64,000 nt of DNA from UBA2638 sp046293135 (GTDB lineage Bacteria; Pseudomonadota; Alphaproteobacteria; Micavibrionales; Micavibrionaceae): contig JBKBPR010000004.1 in NCBI GenBank assembly GCA_046293135.1, forward strand, positions 62,001-126,000. Direction: 5' to 3'. Made by a program: the position numbers and the translations under genes. The notes under the pieces were generated by a model. The model searched no databases, was not told where the DNA came from, and worked only from the letters and a program-made list of their open reading frames with translations. Position 1 is the first letter of the stretch, and every line of letters starts with the position of its first letter. Below are positions 44,801 to 52,472 of this stretch, piece by piece.

Positions 44801-45723
44801 CTATCATTTGTATAAGCCTCTAGCGCCTCCAATCTTGTGGCGATATCGCCGGAGAGATACTCCTCGGCCAGTACCCAGTCATTTTGTATCGGATCAAAAT
44901 ATGCCAGATCTTCGGCAGCCAGAGTGTCTTCGATATCTTGGCGGGGCATATTTGGTAACAATGTTTGAATATAATCCATGTCCAGCTTGACCTTGTGATC
45001 TTGGCAGGTCTGTAGCGCGGATTTGATGGAATGGGCCTGATATTCCGAAGCCCGCGCCCGCAAGATACGCCGCTCGAAAATTGCGCTTGGTTTTGCGGTT
45101 TGGCTATCTTCATCGAAATCTTCGATCGCCGCGACAAGATAAGCGTCCGGATCACGTTTGAAATGGCGCAAATTGATCTGAACTTTATGCAGAGGGCGGC
45201 TTCCGTCATCATCAAGAACGCTCGATTTTTGCCACTGATAGGCGTTGATCGCGCCGAATTGAAATGTGAAACTATCGTAAAGGGTTTTCAGATGTTGTTG
45301 CGCAAAGTGCCATATTGGCGGCTCGTCTGAATCTTGAGGCGGGTCGGCATAGTTTTCTTGTAAATCAAGAATTTGCTGCGCCGTGTCGCGCATTTGGATG
45401 AGCAACGATAATTGGTTGTATTTCTCTTTTTTCTCGGCCGTGTCGGCGCGCAGGCTCACATCCTCTACCGAAACCCCGACAGGAGCGAGCACGATTCTAT
45501 CCCCATGGACGGAATGTCGTAAAATAGCTTTGTCTTTGTTAATGTAATATGAGCCTTCTTTGAGCGGGAAGGGAGTGTTTAGATTTATGTTGTTATTGGC
45601 GGCAGAAAAATTGTCTTTTAACGCTGTGCCTTGCGTTCCTGAGCTGTTAATACGGGATTGTGTTTGTCTCCTGTCAGCATCAGGCCAGAATTTTTTGTGA
45701 ACGATCGTACTTAAAGGGCTCAT
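41803..45723 (-). CDS. SNF2/DEAD-like helicase, DarB-related
   Basis: A 1306-residue SF2 ATPase. The N-terminal 450 residues include the LSGDIATRLEALEAY / ALPDEVSIDEIDLTLGVPWIPPD block that precedes the helicase in DarB-type antirestriction and 'N12-class' methylase-helicase proteins of phages and plasmids. Walker A is VGAGKTYAS (about 510), the DEAH box LIDEAHDYKN (about 714), motif III MTATP (about 763), and motif VI GRGRIDRP (about 1067). A coiled coil and a Lys/Arg-rich tail follow. Unlike DarB there is no N-terminal methylase. It probably moves on DNA; the role is unknown. Only 31 bases separate it from the 90-residue gene. Confidence 0.75.
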   Translation of the reverse strand: MSPLSTIVHKKFWPDADRRQTQSRINSSGTQGTALKDNFSAANNNINLNTPFPLKEGSYYINKDKAILRHSVHGDRIVLAPVGVSVEDVSLRADTAEKKEKYNQLSLLIQMRDTAQQILDLQENYADPPQDSDEPPIWHFAQQHLKTLYDSFTFQFGAINAYQWQKSSVLDDDGSRPLHKVQINLRHFKRDPDAYLVAAIEDFDEDSQTAKPSAIFERRILRARASEYQAHSIKSALQTCQDHKVKLDMDYIQTLLPNMPRQDIEDTLAAEDLAYFDPIQNDWVLAEEYLSGDIATRLEALEAYTNDSDERKERYDRNRKALKKALPDEVSIDEIDLTLGVPWIPPDIIAGFAQDELGLEHVTIDYSPLTHRWFVNGAIQDIETAHYLYGTDVLSSKELLEFALNAKEPTFRVRKDINGYNLNRELEKKLAADRMQDIKDRFKVWVLKNQEHARSMQTLYNLKMNSTVPRSYSGSYLSLAGSNVAIDMQKHQKKGIARAMNNPATLLEWDVGAGKTYASIAICVEGKRHGKFQKPLIVVQNHLLGQFARDFKTLYPRANILVVEDDQVLDSAASIGAEAKLRKLIKKGSQHDWDAILITKSSFDRLSVSLGRKIETLVSKIQAIDEEKDSLSHNYRALDRLGKEAVKLKLQIAELLELDKTDEPLQPSREQLVLTVKGLLHSPLDSDVWQDLIQAIEPDTSLCFEALGVDKLLIDEAHDYKNLAISSRLPEISHAGSAKANSFKEKLDYVREKNPHSFATFMTATPVLNALMEFYVFQTYLQPELLKEKGIEHPDAWISMFGEIAEDIELAPETGYYRVASRLAAYKNIPELIQLYGTISDVVTRHDLSIKDLPEIIDAKGKVTGKPQIIAIPESPDLIPYFESLVTRAIQVREGLVSSSQDNILKIINEARLATLDPRLAGLTKTEGGIGKIETCAEEIAKRYYAHLNKTYTSEAASKHIEPHRGALQMVLCNQGIPKGDGSFSVYEELKENLIHQGIPADKIEFIHDHTSDNKKEELFRKCRNGEISVLIGTTQKLGTGTNIQKRLIALHELDAPWRPGDVIQGRGRIDRPKNQNKQVEILTYVQEGSFDIYNWQMLERKARFIAQAKLGAKQRTFRDTDAFTAFCEDAKNEASNDPLLLEKGRTAQELGRLRFSKDALNNEKKKARKRLSNLKQEIEDINKQLERLEDKRRQAESDNAPQPTESDADKKQKKISTSFDLTMNLLQTRQKRDELFAKQKRHERTCNREFEQENRYKYLMQRRRIIDKKLIERQNTNTAEGRETTAKNRAFMTSNAANGQNQPAL

Positions 45724-45754
45724 TTTATATCAATCGCTCGCTCTCATCGGATTT

Positions 45755-46027
45755 TTAGAAGCTTTTCCTTAGTCTGCTGAGCTGCGGCGCTTCACCGGAG
45801 CCTTTTTGCAGGAAAAACCACTCAAAACGGATATCGTCGAGCGTGTACGGATCAGGCTTCTGACCCTGCGCACAAAAATCCGGCAAGTCGCAGATGAGTT
45901 TGATTAGATTGTCCCTGTTCAGCATCATAACATCCATTTCGGAATGTAATTTATTCAATTGTCGTGCAATGATCTTGTAGTCATCCCAACCCAAATGATT
46001 ATATTTATTTTTGCTTATACTATTCAT
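45755..46027 (-). CDS. Small hypothetical protein upstream of the helicase
   Basis: A 90-residue soluble protein, about half of it acidic and aromatic (MNSISKNKYNHLGWDDYKII...PYTLDDIRFEWFF). No known domain is recognised. It lies just 31 bases before the helicase gene in the same direction, suggesting co-transcription and possibly a regulatory or adaptor role in the same system. Confidence 0.6.
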   Translation of the reverse strand: MNSISKNKYNHLGWDDYKIIARQLNKLHSEMDVMMLNRDNLIKLICDLPDFCAQGQKPDPYTLDDIRFEWFFLQKGSGEAPQLSRLRKSF

Positions 46028-46499
46028 GTATTCGCCTTTTTACCAATTAAATTTGATAAAAACTGATTGCTATCCTCAAAATTCTTTTGAGCGCATTATT
46101 GTTCTTATTTGTTAGCAATTTTTAAAGTGAGAGAAGTGATTGCCGGAATAAGAATATTCAACGACAATCAACCCCACACACGTCTTTTTGTGTGCCAAAA
46201 ACGCAACATAAAATATAACAGGTATAATATTTTATGCACATTAGAAAAATCTAAAATTTTGGAACACATTGAGATTTATAAGTATTTTTGGTGCGCATGT
46301 CACGAAAAAAGTCAAAAAAACTTATATTTGGCTTTTTTGTCTTAATTTTGTTATTGGCCTAAATTATTGTTTATATTTAATAAAGTGAATTTGTTTCTTA
46401 GGGGGTTCTGGTTTGGGTAAAATATGCGAATTTGCGGTGTGTTTTTTCAAAAAATTGTGACGTTAACGATTTTTTTCTTTCTTTCTGAGAATATAAATG
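46028..46499. other. AT-rich gene-free region upstream of the decarboxylase leader
   Basis: About 470 bases of strongly AT-rich DNA with no credible gene, forming the right edge of the nuclease cluster. It probably contains the promoter of the cluster's minus-strand genes and that of the plus-strand leader, but no single convincing motif could be chosen. Confidence 0.55.
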
Positions 46500-46860
46500 T
46501 AAATACTAATGCTACGTACGTGTCTCTGGCCCTTCTGAACATTCAGTCATGGTTATGCAACGGCGTGAACATTTTGAAACCGGGGCGGAAGCGATTCCAA
46601 ACCCTAGAGATTTGAAAGGGTTTACGTTATGAAACCTCTTGTTGCTATAAATAGTCAGGGCCACGACATTGCCCCGCAAATTGTCGTATTCCAAAAACAG
46701 GCGTCTTTGCCCTGTTTCATAGGTCTTATGTGGTAAGGTGTTTGGCTTGTTGGGCGCTTTAGAAAGCCGCCTGTCAAGCCGCGAAGTGTCTGTGCTCATT
46801 GCAGGATGCTTCTAAAACACACCAGACTTCACAAAGATTTATTGAAACAGGATTTAAATT
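46500..46860 (+). ncRNA. Candidate speF-type leader RNA of ornithine decarboxylase
   Basis: About 360 bases of gene-free leader ahead of an alphaproteobacterial ornithine decarboxylase, the position and size of the speF leader motif (Rfam RF00518) known from alphaproteobacteria. Visible structure includes AAACCCT...AGGGTTT (46600-46625) and CGACATT...AATTGTCG (46664-46688). I cannot align it to the family model, so the assignment rests on context, length and hairpins. Confidence 0.45.
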
Positions 46861-48075
46861 ATGGTCGAAAACCTAGTTTACGGGGCGGTGCTCCCGGTAC
46901 ATGACAGCAATTTTGGCGGCGAAGCCGACCGTTTTACCTCACTCAAGCAGGTTGTGAGCGCGACCAAGCCATCACGGCCGCTTTACGTGCTGTTCCCCGA
47001 TTTGATCGAGGCGACGGCGCGGCATTTCGTGAGCGTCTTCCCCGGTGAAACGCTATATGCGATCAAAACAAACCCTGAGCCTGAGGTTCTGGATGCGGTT
47101 GCGCGCGGCGGCGTTCAGGCCTATGACGTGGCCTCATTGGAAGAAATCATCCGCATCAAGTCGCGCTTTCCGGCGGCTGAGATTTACTTCATGCACCCGA
47201 TCAAAGCGCCGGAGGATATCCGCCGCGCCTATTTTGATTATGGCGTGCGGAATTTCGTGCTCGACTGCAAGGAAGAGCTGTTCAAGATTTTACGCGAAAC
47301 CGATCTGGCGCAGGATCTCAAGCTGTTCATCCGCTTGGCATTGCCGAAGAATGACAGCGCGATGATTGATTTTTCCAGCAAGTTCGGCGCGGCGCGGGCT
47401 GAAGCCGTTCAGCTTTTGCGTGAAACCCGCAACGTTGCGGCCTCTTTGAGCCTGAGCTTCCATGTCGGAACGCAAACGCTGGATGCTTGCAAATATGCGG
47501 CGGCGATTGCCTATGCGGCCGCTATCGTGCGCGAAAGTGGTGTGCGGATTGACTCGCTCAATGTCGGCGGCGGTTTCCCCGTGGCCTATGAGGGCGATGA
47601 GAATGTTTGTACCGTGAGCGATTGCGTGCGCGAGATCAAAGACGCCTTGGCGAAAGAGGGTTGGAGCGATATGCCGCTTTTGGCCGAGCCGGGGCGCGTA
47701 CTGGTGGCGCGCGGCGCTTCGCTTGTCACCCGTGTTGAGCTGCGCAAGCACGATATGCTCTATATCAATGACGGGATCTATGGCGGCTTGTTTGATGCCT
47801 GTGCGTGGCTTGGCCTGCGTTATCCGGTCAAGGCGATTTCATGCGACCGTGCCTTTGACGGCGAAACGATGGATTACCGCATGGCGGGGCCGACCTGCGA
47901 CTCGCTCGATATGATGGAGGGGCCGTTCACGCTGCCCGCCGATATCGGGATCGGCGATTGGGTCGTCTTCGAAAATACCGGCGCGTATAGCGTGGCGATG
48001 CGTTCGAATTTCAACGGATTTGGCGCGTATGATACGGTTTGCGTCTATGCTTCGGATAATAACCATCAGGGTTAG
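46861..48075 (+). CDS. Ornithine/lysine decarboxylase (alanine racemase fold)
   Basis: A 404-residue pyridoxal-phosphate enzyme of the group IV (eukaryotic-type) basic amino-acid decarboxylases, making putrescine (or cadaverine). The PLP-binding lysine is in YAIKTNP, the phosphate-binding glycine loop is NVGGGFP, the dimer-bridging Cys and Asp are in GPTCDSLD, and the C-terminal INDGIYGG is present. Length is normal. It is preceded by the long leader and followed by a SET-domain gene; with nspC on the opposite strand it forms a polyamine neighbourhood. Confidence 0.93.
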   Translation: MVENLVYGAVLPVHDSNFGGEADRFTSLKQVVSATKPSRPLYVLFPDLIEATARHFVSVFPGETLYAIKTNPEPEVLDAVARGGVQAYDVASLEEIIRIKSRFPAAEIYFMHPIKAPEDIRRAYFDYGVRNFVLDCKEELFKILRETDLAQDLKLFIRLALPKNDSAMIDFSSKFGAARAEAVQLLRETRNVAASLSLSFHVGTQTLDACKYAAAIAYAAAIVRESGVRIDSLNVGGGFPVAYEGDENVCTVSDCVREIKDALAKEGWSDMPLLAEPGRVLVARGASLVTRVELRKHDMLYINDGIYGGLFDACAWLGLRYPVKAISCDRAFDGETMDYRMAGPTCDSLDMMEGPFTLPADIGIGDWVVFENTGAYSVAMRSNFNGFGAYDTVCVYASDNNHQG

Positions 48076-48106
48076 CCATATCGGGACATATCGCAGCGAG
48101 ATATGA

Positions 48107-48499
48107 ATGCTTTTGGTTAAAAATTATCTCGCCCCCAGCCAAATTCACGGTATCGGCGTTTATGCCGCTGAGGATATTCCCGAAGGTGCTCTGATTTGGC
48201 GCTATGAGAAGCATTTTGACCGCCGCTTTAAGCCGGATGAGTTTTTACGGCTCAGCGAGGCAATCCGCGAATATTACCTTACATATGGCTATCTCAGCAC
48301 GGCAGACGGTAAATATTACTTTCCCTTTGACAATGATAAATTCATGAACCATTCCTTTCGCCCGAATATCCGTTTTGATGCGGATGGGAATTTCTATGCC
48401 AAGGTTGCCATTGCCAAGGATGAGGAAATGACCTGCGATTATCGGGAGTTCGATCAGGAGTGGTTGCGTTATGCACAGGGATATCCTGTGGATAAGTAG
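48107..48499 (+). CDS. SET-domain protein
   Basis: A 130-residue stand-alone SET domain. Signatures are HGIGVYAAEDIPEG, the NHSFRPN motif and EEMTCDYREF, giving the S-adenosylmethionine and lysine pockets of SET methyltransferases. The C-terminal cysteine cluster of eukaryotic enzymes is absent. Small bacterial SET proteins are usually of unknown substrate. It begins 31 bases after the decarboxylase; an ATG four bases upstream is out of frame. Confidence 0.87.
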   Translation: MLLVKNYLAPSQIHGIGVYAAEDIPEGALIWRYEKHFDRRFKPDEFLRLSEAIREYYLTYGYLSTADGKYYFPFDNDKFMNHSFRPNIRFDADGNFYAKVAIAKDEEMTCDYREFDQEWLRYAQGYPVDK

Positions 48500-48542
48500 C
48501 TATTTTTAATTAAAATCAGATGCTTGCTGAATTTTCTTAATG

Positions 48543-49718
48543 TTAAGAAAGCCGTGTTTCAAAGTCACGATAGCCGAAGCGTTTGACCAGCTCATAGCGC
48601 CCGTCCTCATGCAAAATCCCCAGATCGGGCAAGGGAACGCCGTTAAAGGTCGTGTTCTTCACAAAGGAATATTGCATCATATCGGTGAAAATCAGCCTCT
48701 GCCCGACCGTGAGTGGTGCATCAAAGCTATAAGAGCCGATCACATCGCCTGTCATACAGGTATTGCCGCCGAGCAGATATGTGTGCGATTTTTCGCCGCC
48801 CTCAAAGCTGCCGATAATATGCGGACGATACGGCACTTCCAGCACATCGGGCATATGCGTGCTGGCCGAGCCGTCAATAATGGCGTGGTGGCTACCATCG
48901 GGGCGGGTGAAAATGTCCATCACCGTTGTGACCAGATAGCCCGCATCATAAACCAGCGCTCCACCAGGTTCTAAAATTACATTTATATCAAAATCTTGCT
49001 TAAATTTCTTAAGGTGATTTATGAGCTTTGAGATGTCGTAATTCGGGTGGTTTATGTAATGGCCGCCACCCAGATTCACGTATTTGACCCGCTTCAGCGC
49101 TGCCGCAAATTTGCTGCTGATATGGTCAATCAGGGCGCAGCTATCCTCGGCCATGTTTTCGCATAGATTGTGGAAGTGTAAAATATCTATTTTTTCCAAT
49201 ATGTTATAGGTAATATCTTCATGTGATACACCAAAGCGGGAGCAGGGTGAGGAGGGGTCATATAGCGCACTATTTTTGACCAGTGATAGACCCGGATTGA
49301 CGCGCAAACCGATTTTTGCGTCGGCTCTTTTCTCGCGCACAAGATTAGAAAATTTTTCTAACTGATTGATTGAATTGAAATAAATGTGATTGGAGTATTC
49401 CAGCGTTTCCAGCAGAGCCTCCTCGGTGAAAGCGGGGCTATAGGTATGCACCTCCTTACCGAAATGGGTCGAACCCAGCCGCGCTTCATAAGCGCCGCTC
49501 GCGGTTGTACCGTCCAGTGCCTCGCGCATATAGGGGAACACGGAAAACATTGCAAACGCTTTGGTTGCCAGCAGGATTTGCACCCCCGCCTCGGATTTAA
49601 TCCGCGCCGCCGTTGCCAAATTGCGTTTGATCGCCGCCATATCGGCCACGTAGGCCGGTGTTTGGGTGGCGCTCAAGGCTTTGATGCTATCGGGGCTGTG
49701 TTTATGAGGATTATGCAT
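48543..49718 (-). CDS. nspC: Carboxynorspermidine/carboxyspermidine decarboxylase
   Basis: A 391-residue PLP enzyme of the same fold group as ornithine decarboxylase, making spermidine (or norspermidine) from the carboxy form. The PLP lysine is in LLATKAFA, the glycine loop VNLGGGHYI, and the C-terminal CMTGDVIG with its active-site Cys. The start ATG at 49718 fits the family length; the frame extends upstream to 49937 but that part overlaps the rpmE terminator. Its usual partner, carboxyspermidine dehydrogenase, is not in the window. Confidence 0.9.
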   Translation of the reverse strand: MHNPHKHSPDSIKALSATQTPAYVADMAAIKRNLATAARIKSEAGVQILLATKAFAMFSVFPYMREALDGTTASGAYEARLGSTHFGKEVHTYSPAFTEEALLETLEYSNHIYFNSINQLEKFSNLVREKRADAKIGLRVNPGLSLVKNSALYDPSSPCSRFGVSHEDITYNILEKIDILHFHNLCENMAEDSCALIDHISSKFAAALKRVKYVNLGGGHYINHPNYDISKLINHLKKFKQDFDINVILEPGGALVYDAGYLVTTVMDIFTRPDGSHHAIIDGSASTHMPDVLEVPYRPHIIGSFEGGEKSHTYLLGGNTCMTGDVIGSYSFDAPLTVGQRLIFTDMMQYSFVKNTTFNGVPLPDLGILHEDGRYELVKRFGYRDFETRLS

Positions 49719-49779
49719 GGCGTAACTCTGTTTGAGATTGAGGTGTAGCCTATAATAAAGCGCCCGAAAGCGCCATTGA

Positions 49780-49808
49780 AAAACAAAAAATGGGGCGATT
49801 TGCCCCAT
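49780..49808 (-). terminator. Rho-independent terminator of rpmE
   Basis: On the minus strand ATGGGGCAAATCGCCCCAT is followed by TTTTTTGTTTTT, about 40 bases after the rpmE stop. Confidence 0.9.
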
Positions 49809-49848
49809 CTTGAAACGAATAAACAAGCGCGATGGCTTATTGTTACTC

Positions 49849-50082
49849 TTATTCTTCGGCTGTTTCCGACATAAAACCGCCGTAACGGTTTTTGAACTTG
49901 TCGAGCTGACCCTTTTCAACAACCTTACCTGAACCACCTTGCCATGCAGGGTGTGTCAACGGGTCGATGTCGAGCTTCAAAACCGCGCCGGGCTTGCCGT
50001 ACGTGCTGCGTGTTTTGTATTCTGTGCCATCTGTCATGACAACAGTAATTTCGTGATAATCCGGATGTATATCGGCTTTCAT
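49849..50082 (-). CDS. rpmE: 50S ribosomal protein L31
   Basis: A 77-residue ribosomal protein, bL31, with the alphaproteobacterial signatures MKADIHPDYHEITVVMTDG, THPAW and YGGF. It lacks the four-cysteine zinc site, the normal form in many alphaproteobacteria. A strong AAGGAG ribosome site sits seven to twelve bases before the ATG at 50082, which excludes the longer upstream frame. A terminator follows at 49780-49808. Confidence 0.95.
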   Translation of the reverse strand: MKADIHPDYHEITVVMTDGTEYKTRSTYGKPGAVLKLDIDPLTHPAWQGGSGKVVEKGQLDKFKNRYGGFMSETAEE

Positions 50083-50188
50083 AGTTAATCTCCTTGATAA
50101 GCCACGTTTTTTATCGTTAATAGAGCGCGAATGCAAGTGTTTTTTCGCAGTAAAGCAACAAAGGGCATCAAATGGGGTTTTTGCGGTT

Positions 50189-51238
50189 ATGACGATAGCG
50201 CCGGGCAATTCAGCCAAGGCATGGTGGCATCCTGAGAGTTTTGCGGCGCGGCGCGGCTATCTTGAGCAGCGTCAGGCTATGATCCGCGCTGTGCGGGGCT
50301 TTTTTGACGGGCAGGGCTTTTATGCTGTGGAAACGCCGGCCTTGCAGGTCATGCCCGCCGCCGATATGCATATCCATGGATTTCGCACTGAATATTTCGG
50401 GGCTGATCTGAGGCCACAGCGGAAGTTTTATCTGCATACCAGCCCTGAATTTGCGATGAAAAAGCTGCTGGTTGCGGGCTGCGAGAAGATTTATCAAATC
50501 TGCAACGTGTTTCGCAACGGTGAGTCAACGCGGCTGCACAGCCCTGAATTTGCGCTGCTGGAATGGTACCGCGCTGGGGCGGATTACAGGGATATCATGG
50601 ATGATTGCGTTCATTTGCTGCGCCATGTTGCTGCGGCGCTGAAGATTGATCATTTCCAGACCGCGCAAGGGCAAAAGGCTGACCCGTATAAGGAGTGGCA
50701 GTTTATCAGTGTGGCCGAGGCCTTCGCGCAATATGCGGGGCTGGAGCTTGACCGTTATCTGGAGGATAAGGCCGCCTTTGCCGCCGCGATTGCGGAGGCG
50801 GGGATACGCGTTGCGCCCGATGATGCGTGGGATGATCTGTTCTTCCGCGTGATGGCCGAGAAAATCGAGCCATATTTGGGCTTTGGCGCGCCGACGATTT
50901 TGTATAATTATCCCTCTTCAATGGCCTCGCTTTCGCGCAAAAGCCCTGAAAACTCACGCTATGCCGAGCGGTTTGAGCTGTATGTTTGCGGGATTGAGCT
51001 GGCCAATGCGTTTTCGGAACTGACTGATACCAAGGAGCAGCGCGCGCGCTTTACCCAAGAAATGCTGGATAAGCAGGCGCTTTACGGGTTTTCCTATCCT
51101 TTGGATGAGGATTTTTTGGCCGCGCTGGAGTGCGGGCTGCCCGAATCGGGCGGGATCGCGCTGGGGCTTGATCGCTTGGCGATGCTGTGCTGCGGCGCTG
51201 AGCGCATTGATGATGTACTCTGGACGGGCAAGCCTTAA
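50189..51238 (+). CDS. epmA: EF-P-lysine ligase EpmA (lysyl-tRNA synthetase-like)
   Basis: A 349-residue class II synthetase catalytic domain without the anticodon-binding domain, the hallmark of EpmA/PoxA/GenX, which attaches (R)-beta-lysine to elongation factor P. Motif 2 is CNVFRNGE...HSPEFALLEW and motif 3 is GIALGLDRLAML. Length is typical. efp and epmB are not in the window. The ATG is at 50189, divergent from rpmE. Confidence 0.92.
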   Translation: MTIAPGNSAKAWWHPESFAARRGYLEQRQAMIRAVRGFFDGQGFYAVETPALQVMPAADMHIHGFRTEYFGADLRPQRKFYLHTSPEFAMKKLLVAGCEKIYQICNVFRNGESTRLHSPEFALLEWYRAGADYRDIMDDCVHLLRHVAAALKIDHFQTAQGQKADPYKEWQFISVAEAFAQYAGLELDRYLEDKAAFAAAIAEAGIRVAPDDAWDDLFFRVMAEKIEPYLGFGAPTILYNYPSSMASLSRKSPENSRYAERFELYVCGIELANAFSELTDTKEQRARFTQEMLDKQALYGFSYPLDEDFLAALECGLPESGGIALGLDRLAMLCCGAERIDDVLWTGKP

Positions 51239-51260
51239 TTCAGCTGATGGCGTTGCGCTC

Positions 51261-52175
51261 TCAAGCCGCTTGGGTTTGGGCGTTTTGACCGAGCGAGGCG
51301 CTGTAAATGCGGTCGATGACTTTTTGCAGCACAGCGTTAAATTCGGCATCACTTTGTGAGGCGCGCAGATCGTTGCTGAGCGCGCGCGAGAAGCTGGCAA
51401 CAATCCCGTCATTCTCGGCCAAGCGGCGGCATGCCTCTTCAAGGTCATAGCCGCCCGAAAGCGCTACAACCAGCAAAACCTTGTCATGCTTTACAAGCTC
51501 GGCGAAGAATCCGGCCTTTTCGGGCAGTGTCAGCTTGAGCATAATTTTTTGACCTGCGGGCAGCGTATCTAGTTGCTTGAGGATTTCGGCCTTCATGATG
51601 GTTTCACATTCGGCCTTATCCGCCGCCTTGATATTGACCTCAGGCTCGATGATCGGGATGAGGCCATGGCCGAGGATTTGCTTGCCGATTTCAAATTGCT
51701 GGGCAATCACCGCGGCAATTCCCGCCTGTGAAGCCTTGTTGATAACGGAGCGCATTTTTGTGCCGAAAATTCCAGCCTGAACCGCGCGGGCGAGCAGGGC
51801 GTCAAGATCCGGCATAGGCTTCATGAGCTGCACGCCATCAGCCTCATCGGCGAGGCCTTTATCAACCTTCAAGAACGGCACGATGCCTTGCTTTTCCCAG
51901 AGATATCGGGCGGTCGGCATACCGTTGATCGTGTCATCCATGGTCTTTTCGAATAAAATAGCGCCGATGATTTTCTGGCCGTTAAACGCCGGAGCCGTGA
52001 TGATTCGCGTGCGCATCTCGTGAACCTTGGCAAACATCTCTGTTTCATTGGTATAGGCGCTTTCCTCAATGCCATATTGCAGGAGCGCCTTAGGGGTCGA
52101 GCCGCCGCTTTGATCGAGCGCCGCAATAAAGCCGCGACCTTGAGAGATTTTTTCAAATTGCTGTTGATTGGGCAT
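51261..52175 (-). CDS. fba: Fructose-bisphosphate aldolase, class I
   Basis: A 304-residue Schiff-base aldolase (class I FBP aldolase family), interconverting fructose-1,6-bisphosphate with two triose phosphates. Signatures are GRGFIAALDQSGGSTPKAL, the lysine strand IMLKLTLPEK, and LVVALSGGYDLEEAC. Length is typical. It lies downstream of gap and tkt on the same strand, separated by a regulatory gene pair, as a dispersed glycolysis cluster. It is convergent with epmA (22 bases). Confidence 0.92.
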   Translation of the reverse strand: MPNQQQFEKISQGRGFIAALDQSGGSTPKALLQYGIEESAYTNETEMFAKVHEMRTRIITAPAFNGQKIIGAILFEKTMDDTINGMPTARYLWEKQGIVPFLKVDKGLADEADGVQLMKPMPDLDALLARAVQAGIFGTKMRSVINKASQAGIAAVIAQQFEIGKQILGHGLIPIIEPEVNIKAADKAECETIMKAEILKQLDTLPAGQKIMLKLTLPEKAGFFAELVKHDKVLLVVALSGGYDLEEACRRLAENDGIVASFSRALSNDLRASQSDAEFNAVLQKVIDRIYSASLGQNAQTQAA

Positions 52176-52265
52176 GATATACGCGCTCCTGTATGAAAAT
52201 CTATGAATCTTAGAGATTTATAGCCAATACATCCGCGAAAGACAAGGGGAGTGTGGAGCTTAAGA

Positions 52266-52472
52266 TTATGCCACTACGGGTGAAGGCAGGCTGAAATTTG
52301 CAGCAGGAGCAGGTCTTGCCAAGCCCTGGTCGTGAGCGCCAGTAAATGTCGGAACGATAGACGCAACTTGAGCCGCACTCATGATATGATGTGCGCCATG
52401 CGTACACTCAACACCAAAGGCCGCAAAGCCCTGTGTGAATTTCTGTTCCGCTGTTTCGCTCAATCTAAGCAT
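52266..52472 (-). CDS. Small hypothetical protein, coupled to the winged-helix gene
   Basis: A 68-residue frame (MLRLSETAEQKFTQGFAAFG...) whose ATG at 52470-52472 overlaps the stop of the winged-helix gene (ATGCTTAG). The overlap is typical of coupled translation. No family is recognised and no signal peptide is present. It may be a real accessory gene or a chance frame. Confidence 0.45.
   Translation of the reverse strand: MLRLSETAEQKFTQGFAAFGVECTHGAHHIMSAAQVASIVPTFTGAHDQGLARPAPAANFSLPSPVVA

Noticed and set aside
28687..46500. Integration of the nuclease cluster into tRNA-Arg with a repeated tRNA end on the right
   Set aside because: No second copy of the tRNA-Arg 3' end (GTCGGGATCGCCA) was found near 46000-46500 and no integrase lies in the cluster.
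46512..46799. A 95-codon minus-strand frame in the decarboxylase leader
   Set aside because: Low-complexity, antisense to a likely structured RNA, no family, no ribosome site.
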